A program made the position numbers and the translations under genes. 64,000 nucleotides of DNA. It comes from CBDAQV01 sp965199335. Its GTDB lineage: Bacteria; Pseudomonadota; Alphaproteobacteria; CALMVH01. Below the pieces are notes generated by a model. That model made no database searches, was not told the origin of the DNA, and saw only the letters and a program-made list of their open reading frames with translations. Location of the stretch: NCBI GenBank assembly GCA_965199335.1, contig CBDAQZ010000003.1, positions 124,001 to 188,000 on the forward strand, in the 5' to 3' direction. Of the stretch, positions 53,855 through 62,532 are shown one piece after another (the first letter of the stretch is position 1; the number at the start of each line of letters is the position of its first letter).

Positions 53855-54325
53855 ATGACCGGCAACCTAAACCATGACGCGACGCTGGAAAGTTACGACA
53901 TCCGCATCGCCCGCGACGGATCGTGGTGGCACGAAGGCGCCAGGATCGAGCGGATGGGCCTCGTCAAGCTGTTCGCATCCGTATTGCAGCGCGACGATGA
54001 TGGCAATTTTTGGCTCGTCACCCCCGCCGAGCGCGGAAAGATCGTGGTCGAGGACGCGCCGTTCGTCGCGGTCGAGATGCAGGTCGAGGGCAGCGGGCAA
54101 GAGCAGACACTGCGTTTTCGTACCAATCTGGACGAGTGGGTGACGGCGGATGCCGCGCATCCCCTTCGATCCGAAAAGGACGATCCACGCATTTACGTCG
54201 AAATTCGCAAACGGCTGGAGGCAGTACTGTCCCGCAGCGTTTATTACGATCTGATGGAACTGGCTCTTGCGGAATCGGACAATCCGGGTGTCTGGAGCAG
54301 TGGGCAGTTCCTTGTTTTGGGATAA
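53855..54325 (+). CDS. DUF1285 domain protein
   Basis: A 156-residue cytoplasmic protein of the DUF1285 family. Characteristic segments are YDIRIARDGSWWHEGARIER, LVTPAERGKIVVEDAPFVAV, LRFRTNLDEWVTAD and the C-terminal RSVYYDLMELA. Function is unknown, but it is common in alphaproteobacteria next to MoxR and a CCA-adding-type enzyme. It diverges from the MoxR gene with a 53-nt gap and converges with a small hypothetical gene. Confidence 0.87.
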   Translation: MTGNLNHDATLESYDIRIARDGSWWHEGARIERMGLVKLFASVLQRDDDGNFWLVTPAERGKIVVEDAPFVAVEMQVEGSGQEQTLRFRTNLDEWVTADAAHPLRSEKDDPRIYVEIRKRLEAVLSRSVYYDLMELALAESDNPGVWSSGQFLVLG

Positions 54326-54328
54326 ACC

Positions 54329-54706
54329 CTAGACCTCGAAAGTCCAACGATCGAAACGCTGCCTCTTGGGCAAAATTTCCAACTTGGCTGCCTCATCCAG
54401 GAAGTTGAACAAATCCTTATTATTCGCCACAGCGCCATAGCCGATACGGCTGTCTACAGGCAAAGCGGAAAGCTTTTCCTGAACAAGCCGCTGGCGTGCC
54501 TCATCCGTTGCATGCCTGTGTCTGCCGAAAATCACTTTATAGGCGCTGTCCGTTTGCCGCCCGATTTCCTGGGCTTCGGCACTCTTCATGAAATCGGCCT
54601 CACGTTCGATGATACCCGATGTCAGCAACCATATCCGCAAGGCGGGACTATTGAGTATCCTGGCCTCTTGTGGACTGATCAAACCGTTTGCCCGATCGTC
54701 GCTCAC
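54329..54706 (-). CDS. Small hypothetical protein (125 aa)
   Basis: A soluble 125-residue protein with many charged residues and no known family. It reads MSDDRANGLISPQEARIL at the start and shows long helix-like segments. The GTG at 54706 follows an AAGGA site six bases upstream, which favours it. It sits convergent with the DUF1285 gene (3 nt apart) and divergent from the nucleotidyltransferase gene. Confidence 0.6.
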   Translation of the reverse strand: MSDDRANGLISPQEARILNSPALRIWLLTSGIIEREADFMKSAEAQEIGRQTDSAYKVIFGRHRHATDEARQRLVQEKLSALPVDSRIGYGAVANNKDLFNFLDEAAKLEILPKRQRFDRWTFEV

Positions 54707-54775
54707 GTGGAATCCTTAGAACCTGGATAACGTAAAACCTTTATACTCCAGTCTGGCAAACCGTGGAAGTTGAGT

Positions 54776-55999
54776 TTGGTTAATCCTAGTAAAATCGACA
54801 TTGCGCACTGGCTGTCCGATCCCGAGCTTGCCCGGCTGCTGAAAACGCTGGGTGAGACCGGCGAGATACGCTTTATCGGCGGCTCGGTACGCGATGCCAT
54901 TTTGGGCATCGAGCATAACGATCTGGACCTTGCGACCCCGGCCCTGCCGGATACCGTCATGAAACATGCCAGGGCCTCGGGGTTTCATATCGTGCCGACC
55001 GGTCTGGACCATGGCACGGTGACCGCCATACTGGAGCGCGGCCATGTCGAGATCACCACGCTGCGCCGCGATGTCGATACCGATGGCCGGCATGCGACCG
55101 TTGCCTTCACCGATGACTGGCAGGAAGACGCAGCGCGGCGGGATTTCACGATGAACGCGCTATCCTGCGCCATCGATGGCAAGGTGTTCGATTATTTCGG
55201 CGGTGTGGAAGACCTCCAGGCCGGCCGGGTACGATTCATCGGCAAGGCCGAAGAGCGGATCGCCGAGGATTACCTGCGCATATTGCGCTTCTTCCGCTTT
55301 ACAGCCCGCTACGGCAAGGGGGAGCCGGACGGCGACGCACTGGCGGCGATCAACCGGCTTTCACCGCGGATGACGCAGCTATCGGGCGAGCGCATCCAGT
55401 CGGAGATACTGAAGCTGCTGGCCAGCCCACGCGCGGTCGAGATGTGGCAATTGATCATCGACACCGGCGTCGTCGCGGCGATACTGGGGGGGGCGACGGA
55501 CACCAGGCGGTTGAAACGCGTGATCGAGATCGAGCAGGAACACGGTCTCAACGACGGGTTCAGGCGGCTGATCGCGGTCATGACCGTGCCGTCGCTGGCG
55601 ACGATCGCCGACCGGTTGAAATTGAGCAATGCCCATTACGAGCGGCTGGTGGCGGCTCATGACGAAACCCGGCTGGCAAGGATCAGGGCCGGGAACTATG
55701 GGGCCGCCCTTTATGGCGCGGACCCGCAATCCGTCATCGACCTGGCCATACTGGACAGTACCGAGGACGACGAGGTCGAGCTTTATGGGCTGTTCACGTT
55801 CCTGAAAAGCTGGACCCAGCCCAAGTTCCCGCTGGGCGGCGACGCGCTCATGGAAATGGGTTTGAAGCCCGGACCGATCTTCGGGGAATTACTGGGCCAT
55901 GTCGAACAATGGTGGATCGGAGAGAATTTCGCTCCAACACGGCAGGAATGCTTTGCCGAATTGAAAAGAATCTGGGCCCAGAGAAAGTCTACTGCGTAA
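54776..55999 (+). CDS. CCA tRNA nucleotidyltransferase/poly(A) polymerase family protein
   Basis: A class II nucleotidyltransferase of about 407 aa that adds or repairs the CCA end of tRNA, or adds poly(A). The active site shows FIGGSVRDAILG and HNDLDLATPA (the DxD motif), then ITTLRRDVDTDGRH, RRDFTMNALSCAIDG and DYLRILRFFRFTARYG, the conserved head and neck. The start is uncertain: TTG at 54776 has GGAAG six bases upstream, whereas a TTG at 54770 has none. It lies downstream of the DUF1285 gene, as often in alphaproteobacteria. Confidence 0.88.
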   Translation: MVNPSKIDIAHWLSDPELARLLKTLGETGEIRFIGGSVRDAILGIEHNDLDLATPALPDTVMKHARASGFHIVPTGLDHGTVTAILERGHVEITTLRRDVDTDGRHATVAFTDDWQEDAARRDFTMNALSCAIDGKVFDYFGGVEDLQAGRVRFIGKAEERIAEDYLRILRFFRFTARYGKGEPDGDALAAINRLSPRMTQLSGERIQSEILKLLASPRAVEMWQLIIDTGVVAAILGGATDTRRLKRVIEIEQEHGLNDGFRRLIAVMTVPSLATIADRLKLSNAHYERLVAAHDETRLARIRAGNYGAALYGADPQSVIDLAILDSTEDDEVELYGLFTFLKSWTQPKFPLGGDALMEMGLKPGPIFGELLGHVEQWWIGENFAPTRQECFAELKRIWAQRKSTA

Positions 56000-56324
56000 C
56001 CGCGCCACCCTCGGTCTTGGCGGCCGATCCCGATTTTTCCTTGTAAATGGCTGTCGTCCCGGAAACTGCCGGTGCCGCCTCGCCCGTTGTCAAGGTGCTC
56101 CCTGTCGTCTGCTGCTGACCCGTGGTGTTTTCCTGGTGCATCAGCTGCTTTACCTCGGTATTCGACAGCGTGTCGTCCTGCGGCGTCTGCTGATTGCCGA
56201 CCTGCTTGTCCATCGGTGTCGTGGCGTCGCTGGCTGCCTCCTGCGCGTGCACGCCGTGGATTGGCAGGGCAAGGAAGCTGGTCATCGCGATCATGATGGC
56301 AAAAGGCGCACGGGGCATTTTCAT
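55989..56324 (-). CDS. Secreted low-complexity hypothetical protein
   Basis: A 111-residue exported protein: a Sec signal peptide (core FAIMIAMTSFLALPI, cleavage near VHA) and a Thr/Gln/Gly-rich mature chain with little structure. Starts at 56324 and 56318 share one AGGAG site; the second has better spacing. Its 3' end overlaps the convergent nucleotidyltransferase by 11 nt. No family is recognised. It could be a periplasmic or surface small protein. Confidence 0.6.
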   Translation of the reverse strand: MKMPRAPFAIMIAMTSFLALPIHGVHAQEAASDATTPMDKQVGNQQTPQDDTLSNTEVKQLMHQENTTGQQQTTGSTLTTGEAAPAVSGTTAIYKEKSGSAAKTEGGAVTQ

Positions 56325-56358
56325 TTTCTCCTGTGATCCTGAAACATATGTGCCCAAA

Positions 56359-57321
56359 TTATGTTCCGGGCATTTTGCGCAAATTGTCGTGATTTTCGAC
56401 GAACCAGTCGTAGGTAAGTTGCAAGCCTTGCTTCAGGCCGGTGCGGTGTCTCCAGCCCAGCGCCTGCACTTTCGATACATCCAGCAGCTTGCGCGGCGTG
56501 CCGTCGGGCTTGGACGTGTCGTATTCGAAGCCGCCCGTGTAACCCACCACGTCTCCGATGCAGGTTGCCAGCTCCGATATCGGAATGTCCTCGCCAGTGC
56601 CGACATTGACGTGTTCGGCGCCTGTATAGTTTTCCATCAAATAGACCAGCGCGTCGGCAAGGTCCTCGCTAAACAGGAATTCGCGCCTTGCCATGCCTGT
56701 TCCCCAGATCGGCACGGGACCGCCAGACGATTTCGCTTCGTGGATCTTCATCATCAGCGCCGGGATGACATGGCCGGAGTTGAGGTCGAACAGATCGCCG
56801 TAACCGAACAGGTTGGTCGGCATGGCGGAAATGAAATCGCAGCCATGTTGCTTGCGATAGGCCTGCGCCAGCTTTATGCCCGCGATCTTGGCCACCGCGT
56901 ACCATTCGTTGGTCGGCTCCAGCGGACCGGTCAGCAGCATCGCCTCGTTGATCGGCTGCTGGGCGAATTTGGGATAGATGCAGGACGAGCCGAGGAACAG
57001 CAGCTTCTCCACCCCGGTCTGGGCCGCGGCATGAATGATGTTCGCCTCGATCATCAGATTGTCGTACAGAAATTCCGCAGGACGGGTATCGTTAGCCAGG
57101 ATGCCTCCCACCGTCGCCGCTGCCAGGAAAATCGCCTGCGGCCGCGCCGACTGCATCCATGTCTCGACCTGGTCCTGACGGCGCAGGTCGACTTGCGCCC
57201 GGCTGGTGGTCAGCAGTTCCGCGCCCGCGCCGGCAAGGCGGCGGGTCAGCGCCTGTCCCACCATGCCGCCCTGGCCGGCTATCCAGACTTTCTTTCCGCT
57301 GAGCGTGTAGGGAACGTCCAT
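56359..57321 (-). CDS. fcl: GDP-L-fucose synthase
   Basis: A 320-residue extended SDR that epimerises and reduces GDP-4-keto-6-deoxymannose to GDP-L-fucose. The NADP site is IAGQGGMVGQALTRRL, the catalytic region is LGSSCIYPKFAQQP, and NEWYAVAKIAG holds YxxxK. The start at 57321 (MDVPYTLSGKK) lies four nt after the gmd stop. With gmd and manC it forms a three-gene GDP-fucose route for a surface polysaccharide or glycoprotein. Confidence 0.93.
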   Translation of the reverse strand: MDVPYTLSGKKVWIAGQGGMVGQALTRRLAGAGAELLTTSRAQVDLRRQDQVETWMQSARPQAIFLAAATVGGILANDTRPAEFLYDNLMIEANIIHAAAQTGVEKLLFLGSSCIYPKFAQQPINEAMLLTGPLEPTNEWYAVAKIAGIKLAQAYRKQHGCDFISAMPTNLFGYGDLFDLNSGHVIPALMMKIHEAKSSGGPVPIWGTGMARREFLFSEDLADALVYLMENYTGAEHVNVGTGEDIPISELATCIGDVVGYTGGFEYDTSKPDGTPRKLLDVSKVQALGWRHRTGLKQGLQLTYDWFVENHDNLRKMPGT

Positions 57322-57325
57322 ATGG

Positions 57326-58402
57326 CTAATAACTGAAATCGTGGCGCTCGGTTTCGACCTTGACCTTGGCCATGTCGCTTTCGACCATTTCGACCACCAG
57401 GTCCTGGAAACTGATCTTGTGCCGCCAGCCGAGGCGCTGGTGCGCCTTGCGCGGGTCGCCCAGCAGCAAATCGACCTCGGTCGGGCGGAAATAACGCTCG
57501 TCGATCTCGACCACGACCTTGCCGGTGCGGGTGTCGTAGCCTTTTTCCGCCACGCCGCTGCCGCGCCATTCGATCGGACGGCCGACATGGTGGAACGCCA
57601 GTTCGACGAATTCGCGCACCGTGTGCGTCTCGCCGGTCGCGAGCACGTAATCGTCCGGTTCTTCCTGCTGGACGATCATCCACATGCCTTCGATATAGTC
57701 GCGCGCATGGCCCCAGTCGCGCTTGGCGTCCAGATTGCCGAGGAACAGCTTCTCCTGCTTGCCGAGCACGATCGAGGCCACCGCCCTTGTGATCTTGCGT
57801 GTTACGAAGGTTTCGCCGCGGGTCGGGCTTTCGTGGTTGAACAGGATGCCGTTCGAAGCGTGGATACCATAGGCCTCGCGGTAGTTCACCGTGATCCAGT
57901 AGGCGTATAGCTTGGCCACGGCATAGGGGCTGCGCGGATAGAACGGCGTCGTCTCGCGCTGCGGCGTCTCCTGCACCTTGCCATACAGCTCGGAGGTGGA
58001 GGCCTGATAGAACTTGGCGGTATCCTTGAGGCCCAGGATGCGGATCGCCTCCAGCAGGCGCAGCGTGCCGATGCCGTCGGCGTTGGCGGTGTATTCGGGC
58101 GTTTCGAAGCTGACCTGGACGTGGCTCTGAGCCGCCAGGTTATAGATCTCGGTCGGCTGCACTTCCTGCACCAGCCTGATCAGGTTGGTGGCATCGGTCA
58201 AATCGCCGTAATGCAGGTGGAAGCGCACATCCTCCTCGTGCGGGTCGCGGTACAGATGATCGACGCGGTGCGTGTTGATCATCGAGGAGCGGCGCTTCAT
58301 GCCGTGCACCGTATAACCCTTGCCCAGCAGGAATTCGGCGAGATAGGCGCCATCCTGGCCGGTGGCGCCGGAAATCAGGGCTACTTTGCGTGGCTCGGTC
58401 AT
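57326..58402 (-). CDS. gmd: GDP-mannose 4,6-dehydratase
   Basis: A 358-residue SDR that makes GDP-4-keto-6-deoxymannose from GDP-mannose. It shows SGATGQDGAYLAEFLL (NADP site), MKRRSSMINTHRVDHL, FYQASTSELYGKVQETPQ (catalytic Thr/Ser-Glu), YPRSPYAVAK (YxxxK) and ILFNHESPTRGETFVTRK, all hallmark segments of Gmd. It follows manC by 89 nt and precedes fcl by four. Confidence 0.95.
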   Translation of the reverse strand: MTEPRKVALISGATGQDGAYLAEFLLGKGYTVHGMKRRSSMINTHRVDHLYRDPHEEDVRFHLHYGDLTDATNLIRLVQEVQPTEIYNLAAQSHVQVSFETPEYTANADGIGTLRLLEAIRILGLKDTAKFYQASTSELYGKVQETPQRETTPFYPRSPYAVAKLYAYWITVNYREAYGIHASNGILFNHESPTRGETFVTRKITRAVASIVLGKQEKLFLGNLDAKRDWGHARDYIEGMWMIVQQEEPDDYVLATGETHTVREFVELAFHHVGRPIEWRGSGVAEKGYDTRTGKVVVEIDERYFRPTEVDLLLGDPRKAHQRLGWRHKISFQDLVVEMVESDMAKVKVETERHDFSY

Positions 58403-58491
58403 TGCTAGTCCGTCTTTTGATAACGGCTTACCCTCACGGGGTTATGGTTAAAATTAGATTTCGTTTTTCGACATACCCATGACGGTTCATA

Positions 58492-59901
58492 TCAATAAGC
58501 ATTCTCTAGCCGCTCGATATCGCCCTCGTCCAGCACGGCACCCGACTGTACCTCGATCAAATCCAACGGCCCAGCGCCCTTGTTCTCCAGCCGGTGCGGC
58601 GAGCCCGCCGGTATCCAGACCGACTGGTTCTCGACCGCCTCGAACTGTTCCTCGCCGCGCGTGACCGTCGCGGTGCCGCGCACCACCACCCAGTGCTCGG
58701 CGCGGTGGGCGTGTTTCTGCAGGCCGACGGTGCCGCCCGGCGCGACATGGATGTGGCGGACCTGGCAGTGTTCACCGGTGTAGACGGTGTCGTAATTCCC
58801 CCAGGGGCGGAACACGCGGCGGTGCGAGGCATGCTCGATCCGACCGTCCCGCTTCAGCTGCTCGACAATCTTCTTGACGTCCTGCGCCTTGTCCTTGGCC
58901 GCGACCAGCACGGCGTCGGCGGTCGAAACCACCACGATGTCGTGCAGGCCGACGATGGCGGTCAGCTTGCCGACGCTATCGACATAGCAATCGCGCGATC
59001 CTTCCACGATCACGTCGCCCAGCCAGGCGTTGCCGTTTTCATCCTTCAAGGCGACATCCCACAGCGCCGACCACGAGCCGATATCAGTCCAGCCCATTGC
59101 GGCGGGAACGACAACGGCCTGTTTTGTATGTTCCATAACCGCATAGTCTATGGAGTTTGACGGGCTGGCGGCGAAAGCCTCCTTGTCCAGCCTGATGAAG
59201 TCCAGGTCGCGCTTCGCCCTTTCGACCGAAAGGCGCGATTGGGTGGCGATCTCGGGCGCGTAATCCTGCAATTCCTTCAGGAAAGTCGCGGCTGAAAACA
59301 GGAAGATGCCGCTGTTCCAGAAGAACTCACCTGATGCCAGGTAGGTTTCTGCGACATCGCGCGTCGGTTTTTCGACGAACTGCGCCACGGCGTACGCCCC
59401 CTCGGCATCGGTCGCCTCGCCGCGGCGGATGTAGCCGTAGCCCGTTTCGGGAAAGGTGGGCGTCATGCCGAAGGTGACCAGCTTGCCCTGGCGTGCGGCG
59501 ACGGCGCCACGCCGGATGGCAGCCACGAAGGCGGCACGGTCGGTGATAAGGTGATCGGCGGGCGTCACCAGCATCAGCGCCTCGTGATCGTCCAGCGAAC
59601 AGGCGGCGGCTGCGATGGCGGCGGCCGTATTGCGCGCGACCGGTTCGACGATGATGGAGCCGAGGCTGGCCCCGATCTGGCGCATCTGCTCGGCGATGAT
59701 GAAGCGCTGATCGTCGTTGCAGACGATTACGGAGGGGCCGAACAGCTCGGCCTCGCCGACGCGCATCACCGATTCCTGGATCAGCGTATGCTGCGAGGTC
59801 AGCGCCAGAAGCTGCTTGGGATATTGCTCCCGCGATTGCGGCCACAGGCGCGAGCCCGAGCCGCCGGAGAGAATGACGGGAATGATCCTGGGATTGCTCA
59901 T
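58492..59901 (-). CDS. manC: Mannose-1-phosphate guanylyltransferase/mannose-6-phosphate isomerase
   Basis: A 469-residue bifunctional enzyme of the AlgA/ManC/RfbM type. The N-terminal nucleotidyltransferase shows ILSGGSGSRLWPQSRE and FVEKPTRDVAETYL; the C-terminal cupin domain has FRPWGNYDTV and QKHAHRAEHWVVVRG with metal-binding His residues. It makes GDP-mannose for the gmd/fcl pair downstream. It is the first gene of this three-gene group. Confidence 0.93.
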   Translation of the reverse strand: MSNPRIIPVILSGGSGSRLWPQSREQYPKQLLALTSQHTLIQESVMRVGEAELFGPSVIVCNDDQRFIIAEQMRQIGASLGSIIVEPVARNTAAAIAAAACSLDDHEALMLVTPADHLITDRAAFVAAIRRGAVAARQGKLVTFGMTPTFPETGYGYIRRGEATDAEGAYAVAQFVEKPTRDVAETYLASGEFFWNSGIFLFSAATFLKELQDYAPEIATQSRLSVERAKRDLDFIRLDKEAFAASPSNSIDYAVMEHTKQAVVVPAAMGWTDIGSWSALWDVALKDENGNAWLGDVIVEGSRDCYVDSVGKLTAIVGLHDIVVVSTADAVLVAAKDKAQDVKKIVEQLKRDGRIEHASHRRVFRPWGNYDTVYTGEHCQVRHIHVAPGGTVGLQKHAHRAEHWVVVRGTATVTRGEEQFEAVENQSVWIPAGSPHRLENKGAGPLDLIEVQSGAVLDEGDIERLENAY

Positions 59902-59954
59902 GCCGCCACTAAATAGGGTGACGGATTAAAATTGTCCCAATAAATCTGCCCGGA

Positions 59955-60458
59955 TCAGGCGCACGCCTTTGCCTGAGCCAGCGGCCTATGCATTTCGCGG
60001 GCGGGAAGATGGTCGCGTAGGGCATGCGAATGGTGCACGGCATGCACGGTATCATGGTGGCGCGGGTGAACCACGGGACCTTGATTGACCGGCCCTGGAG
60101 CCTTGTCGGATACCGAACCTTGCTCCATGGCAAGTACAAGCGATGCAAACAGCTCATCCGACATGACCATTTTGGCCTGAGGGGGCTGTGCCTCCTTCTT
60201 GGAAACGTAGAAGGTCTCGCGCATGGCCTGAATCTCATCATGGTTGTCCAGGGGATGCGGTCCCATCGACAGATCCCGCGCGCGCAGATTTTCCGCGGTC
60301 GGATACATAAGCTGACCCAAAGCCGTCAGGGCCACATGCGGGCGAAATCTTTCAGCCGCGCCTTCCGTGTTTTCCTGCCATGGGCGGTAAAAGCTCGGCT
60401 CATCGCCATAAAGTTCGGTGCCGGGCTGATAATTTTCTTCGTTCATTTCGTTCATCAT
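59955..60458 (-). CDS. Hypothetical protein with a histidine-rich C-terminus
   Basis: A 167-residue soluble protein of unknown family. The N-terminal part is acidic (MNEENYQPGTELYGDE); the C-terminal part (about 131-157) holds nine His residues, with HPRHH and HAVHHSHA clusters. Histidine clusters like these often bind Zn, Ni or Cu. Start codons at 60458, 60455 and 60446 are all in frame. It follows its own AT-rich spacer and has no linked gene with known function. Confidence 0.55.
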   Translation of the reverse strand: MMNEMNEENYQPGTELYGDEPSFYRPWQENTEGAAERFRPHVALTALGQLMYPTAENLRARDLSMGPHPLDNHDEIQAMRETFYVSKKEAQPPQAKMVMSDELFASLVLAMEQGSVSDKAPGPVNQGPVVHPRHHDTVHAVHHSHALRDHLPAREMHRPLAQAKACA

Positions 60459-60665
60459 CTACTGCGGGTTAGGTTTTGGATTTTAACAGTTGATTTGCCA
60501 GAGGGCCGACAGATTTAGCCTTTTCACTAATCCATGCGGACAGCATGAACCGGCGAGAAAGGCTTTTACCAATGGTACTCTACCAAACTTACATTTTTCT
60601 CGAGGCTTTTTTGCGCCTCTTCCTCCCTAAATGTCCCAGCTCCAAGGAGCCGGGACTTTAGTCAT
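60459..60665. other. Intergenic spacer between two small hypothetical genes
   Basis: About 200 nt, AT-richer than its surroundings. It holds a weak 5-bp GAGGC/GCCTC hairpin (60602-60619) and the larger hairpin listed separately. No gene with convincing codon use or RNA gene was found. Confidence 0.4.
60633..60656 (-). terminator. Hairpin after the 75-aa gene, possible weak terminator
   Basis: GTCCC-x-GCTCC (60633-60643) pairs with GGAGC-x-GGGAC (60646-60656), one mismatch and a tight loop. It lies about 10 nt past the stop of the small - strand gene. On that strand it is followed by ATTTAGGG, not a real T-run, so termination is doubtful. Confidence 0.35.
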
Positions 60666-60893
60666 TTACGCTCGGTACTCAATAGCCGTATCGGACGGCA
60701 ACTGCAACAGATCGGCCAGGTTGACATTTGCAGCAACATCGAGACCGGTCTGGTCGAGTGTCATGTCGCGGCTTTTAGAGGCTACGACCGGTCCACCCGA
60801 CTGGCCGGGGCATAGCTCGGGAGCCGGAATGAGATGATGGCTCATAAGGATATCGGGAACCAGAGTTTCGCTAGGCCTCGTTTCAGCAGTCAT
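60666..60893 (-). CDS. Small hypothetical protein (75 aa)
   Basis: A 75-residue protein, starting MTAETRPSETLVPDILMSH, with no signal peptide or helix and no recognised family. A GGGGGG-containing ribosome-site region precedes the ATG at 60893 at suitable distance, which is the main support that it is real. A hairpin follows the stop. Confidence 0.5.
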   Translation of the reverse strand: MTAETRPSETLVPDILMSHHLIPAPELCPGQSGGPVVASKSRDMTLDQTGLDVAANVNLADLLQLPSDTAIEYRA

Positions 60894-60943
60894 GCAACCC
60901 CCCTTAACAACCATTAATGATTCGTTGAGATCATAGCAGACGT

Positions 60944-61792
60944 TTAAGCCGCAAGCAAGGACTCAAAATCCTCGTCCGCCAGATCGACCTCCAGCGCGCC
61001 CATATTCTCGTCGAAATGCGCGATTGAGGATGTGCCGGGGATCGGCAGCATGACAGGCGAACGCTCGAGCAGCCAGGCCAGGGCTATCTGCGAGGGGGTC
61101 GCCCGGGTACGCTCGGCGGCGGCTTTCAGCTTGCCTTCGACCTTGGCAAGGTCGCCGGCGCCCAGCGGGTACCAGGGGATGAAGCCGATGCCTTCCTGGC
61201 CGCAAATGTCCAATAGCGCCTCGCTGGCGCGATCGCCCAGATTGTACTTGTTCTGGACCGTGGCGATCTCGACAAACTTCTCCGCCTCGCGCAACTGCTC
61301 GACGCTGACCTCGGACAGGCCGATATGCCTGATCTTACCCTGGTCCTGCAGCTTCTTCAGCGCGCCCATCTGGTCTGCGAGCGGCACCTTGGGGTCGATG
61401 CGGTGCAGCTGGTAAAGATCGATGCGGTCCAGCCTCAGCCGCTGCAGGCTTCCCTCGCAGCAGGCGATCAGCCGTTCAGGACGGCAATCGGGCGACCATT
61501 GCCCGGGGCCCTGGCGCGTCAGCCCGCCCTTGGTGGCGATCACCAGATCCTCGGGATAGGGATGCAGCGCCTCGGCGATCAGGATTTCGCTTACATCGGG
61601 CCCGTAGGCATCGGCGGTATCGATGAAATTGCAGCCTGAGGTCACGACATGCTTCAGCAGCTTTAGCGCGCCGTCGCGGTCCTTGGGCTCGCCCCAGACG
61701 CCCTCGCCCGTGATGCGCATGGCGCCGAAACCCAGGCGTTCCACCTCAAGATCGCCGCCGATGGTGAATGTGCTTAGCAGATTGCCAGACAT
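60944..61792 (-). CDS. Aldo/keto reductase
   Basis: A 282-residue AKR-fold oxidoreductase. The catalytic tetrad is visible: Asp and Tyr in DTADAYG, Lys in VIATKGG, His in QLHRID. The C-terminal part, IPGTSSIAHFDENM, binds NADPH. GGAG lies just upstream of the ATG at 61792. Substrate is unknown; such enzymes reduce aldehydes and ketones. It diverges from infC with a 136-nt gap. Confidence 0.92.
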   Translation of the reverse strand: MSGNLLSTFTIGGDLEVERLGFGAMRITGEGVWGEPKDRDGALKLLKHVVTSGCNFIDTADAYGPDVSEILIAEALHPYPEDLVIATKGGLTRQGPGQWSPDCRPERLIACCEGSLQRLRLDRIDLYQLHRIDPKVPLADQMGALKKLQDQGKIRHIGLSEVSVEQLREAEKFVEIATVQNKYNLGDRASEALLDICGQEGIGFIPWYPLGAGDLAKVEGKLKAAAERTRATPSQIALAWLLERSPVMLPIPGTSSIAHFDENMGALEVDLADEDFESLLAA

Positions 61793-61916
61793 ATAAATCT
61801 CCGTGGTTTAAGTGCTAAACACATGGCAACGCGATTCTGTGCCAGAAACTCATATTTAATCTTGTATCAACCCTATCGTGGTAGTAAGCCGCCACAGCTT
61901 ACATTGCAACGCTTCG

Positions 61917-61931
61917 AAGGAGCAGCTCATA
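61917..61931 (+). promoter_or_regulatory. Ribosome binding site and AUA start codon of infC
   Basis: AAGGAG (61917-61922), a six-base spacer, then ATA. The spacing is ideal for initiation, and the open frame continues into the conserved IF-3 sequence. Together these are the reason for choosing ATA over distant ATG-like codons. Confidence 0.7.
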
Positions 61932-62489
61932 GTTCGTATCACAGGCGACGCGCCGACCGGTCGTGAAAGTCATCGAGATAATCGGGATGGACCGAGAGTC
62001 AATTACGATATCAACGTTCCAAGTGTTCGCCTTGTAGGACCGGATGGGGAGATGCTGGGTGTCGTGCCGACCAGGCAGGCGTTGATCCAGGCGGAGGAAG
62101 TCGGGCTGGACCTGGTGGAGATTTCCCCCAATGCCGCCCCGCCCGTCTGCAAGATCCTCGACTACGGCAAGTTCAAGTACGAGCAGCAAAAGAAGCGCAA
62201 CGAAGCGCGCAAGAAGCAGAAGGTGATCGAGGTCAAGGAGGTCAAGCTCCGCCCCAACATCGACGACCACGACTACAACACCAAGATGAAGCACGCGCGC
62301 GAGTTCTTCGCCGAGGGCGACAAGGTCAAGTTCAGCCTGCGCTTCAAGGGCCGCGAGATGATGCACCAGAATTTGGGCATGGACGTATTGAACCGCGTTC
62401 GCGCCGAAATGGACGACGTTGCCAAGGTGGAGCAGTTCCCCCAGCTCGAAGGCAAGCAGATGGTCATGGTGATGAGCTCGAAGGTTTAG
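61929..62489 (+). CDS. infC: Translation initiation factor IF-3, probable AUA start
   Basis: A 186-residue IF-3. The N-terminal domain has GPRVNYDINVPSVRLVG and DLVEISPNAAPPVCKILDYG; the C-terminal domain has EVKLRPNIDDHDYNTKMKHA, KVKFSLRFKGREM and MVMVMSSKV. No ATG, GTG or TTG fits the ribosome site; an AAGGAG at 61917-61922 is six nt before an in-frame ATA (61929-61931). IF-3 genes often begin with a rare codon such as AUU that IF-3 itself rejects, giving autoregulation. The upstream in-frame GTG at 61878 has no ribosome site and adds non-homologous residues. rpmI and rplT do not follow. Confidence 0.9.
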   Translation: MVRITGDAPTGRESHRDNRDGPRVNYDINVPSVRLVGPDGEMLGVVPTRQALIQAEEVGLDLVEISPNAAPPVCKILDYGKFKYEQQKKRNEARKKQKVIEVKEVKLRPNIDDHDYNTKMKHAREFFAEGDKVKFSLRFKGREMMHQNLGMDVLNRVRAEMDDVAKVEQFPQLEGKQMVMVMSSKV

Positions 62490-62532
62490 CGGCCTTTCTC
62501 TTTAGGCGGGATATGTATATCACCTGCCTGTA

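Noticed and set aside
60602..60619. GAGGC/GCCTC hairpin with T-rich loop
   Set aside because: Only five base pairs with the T-run in the loop, so not a credible terminator.
61878..61928. GTG at 61878 as infC start
   Set aside because: No ribosome site, and the extra residues do not match IF-3; the AAGGAG lies downstream of it.
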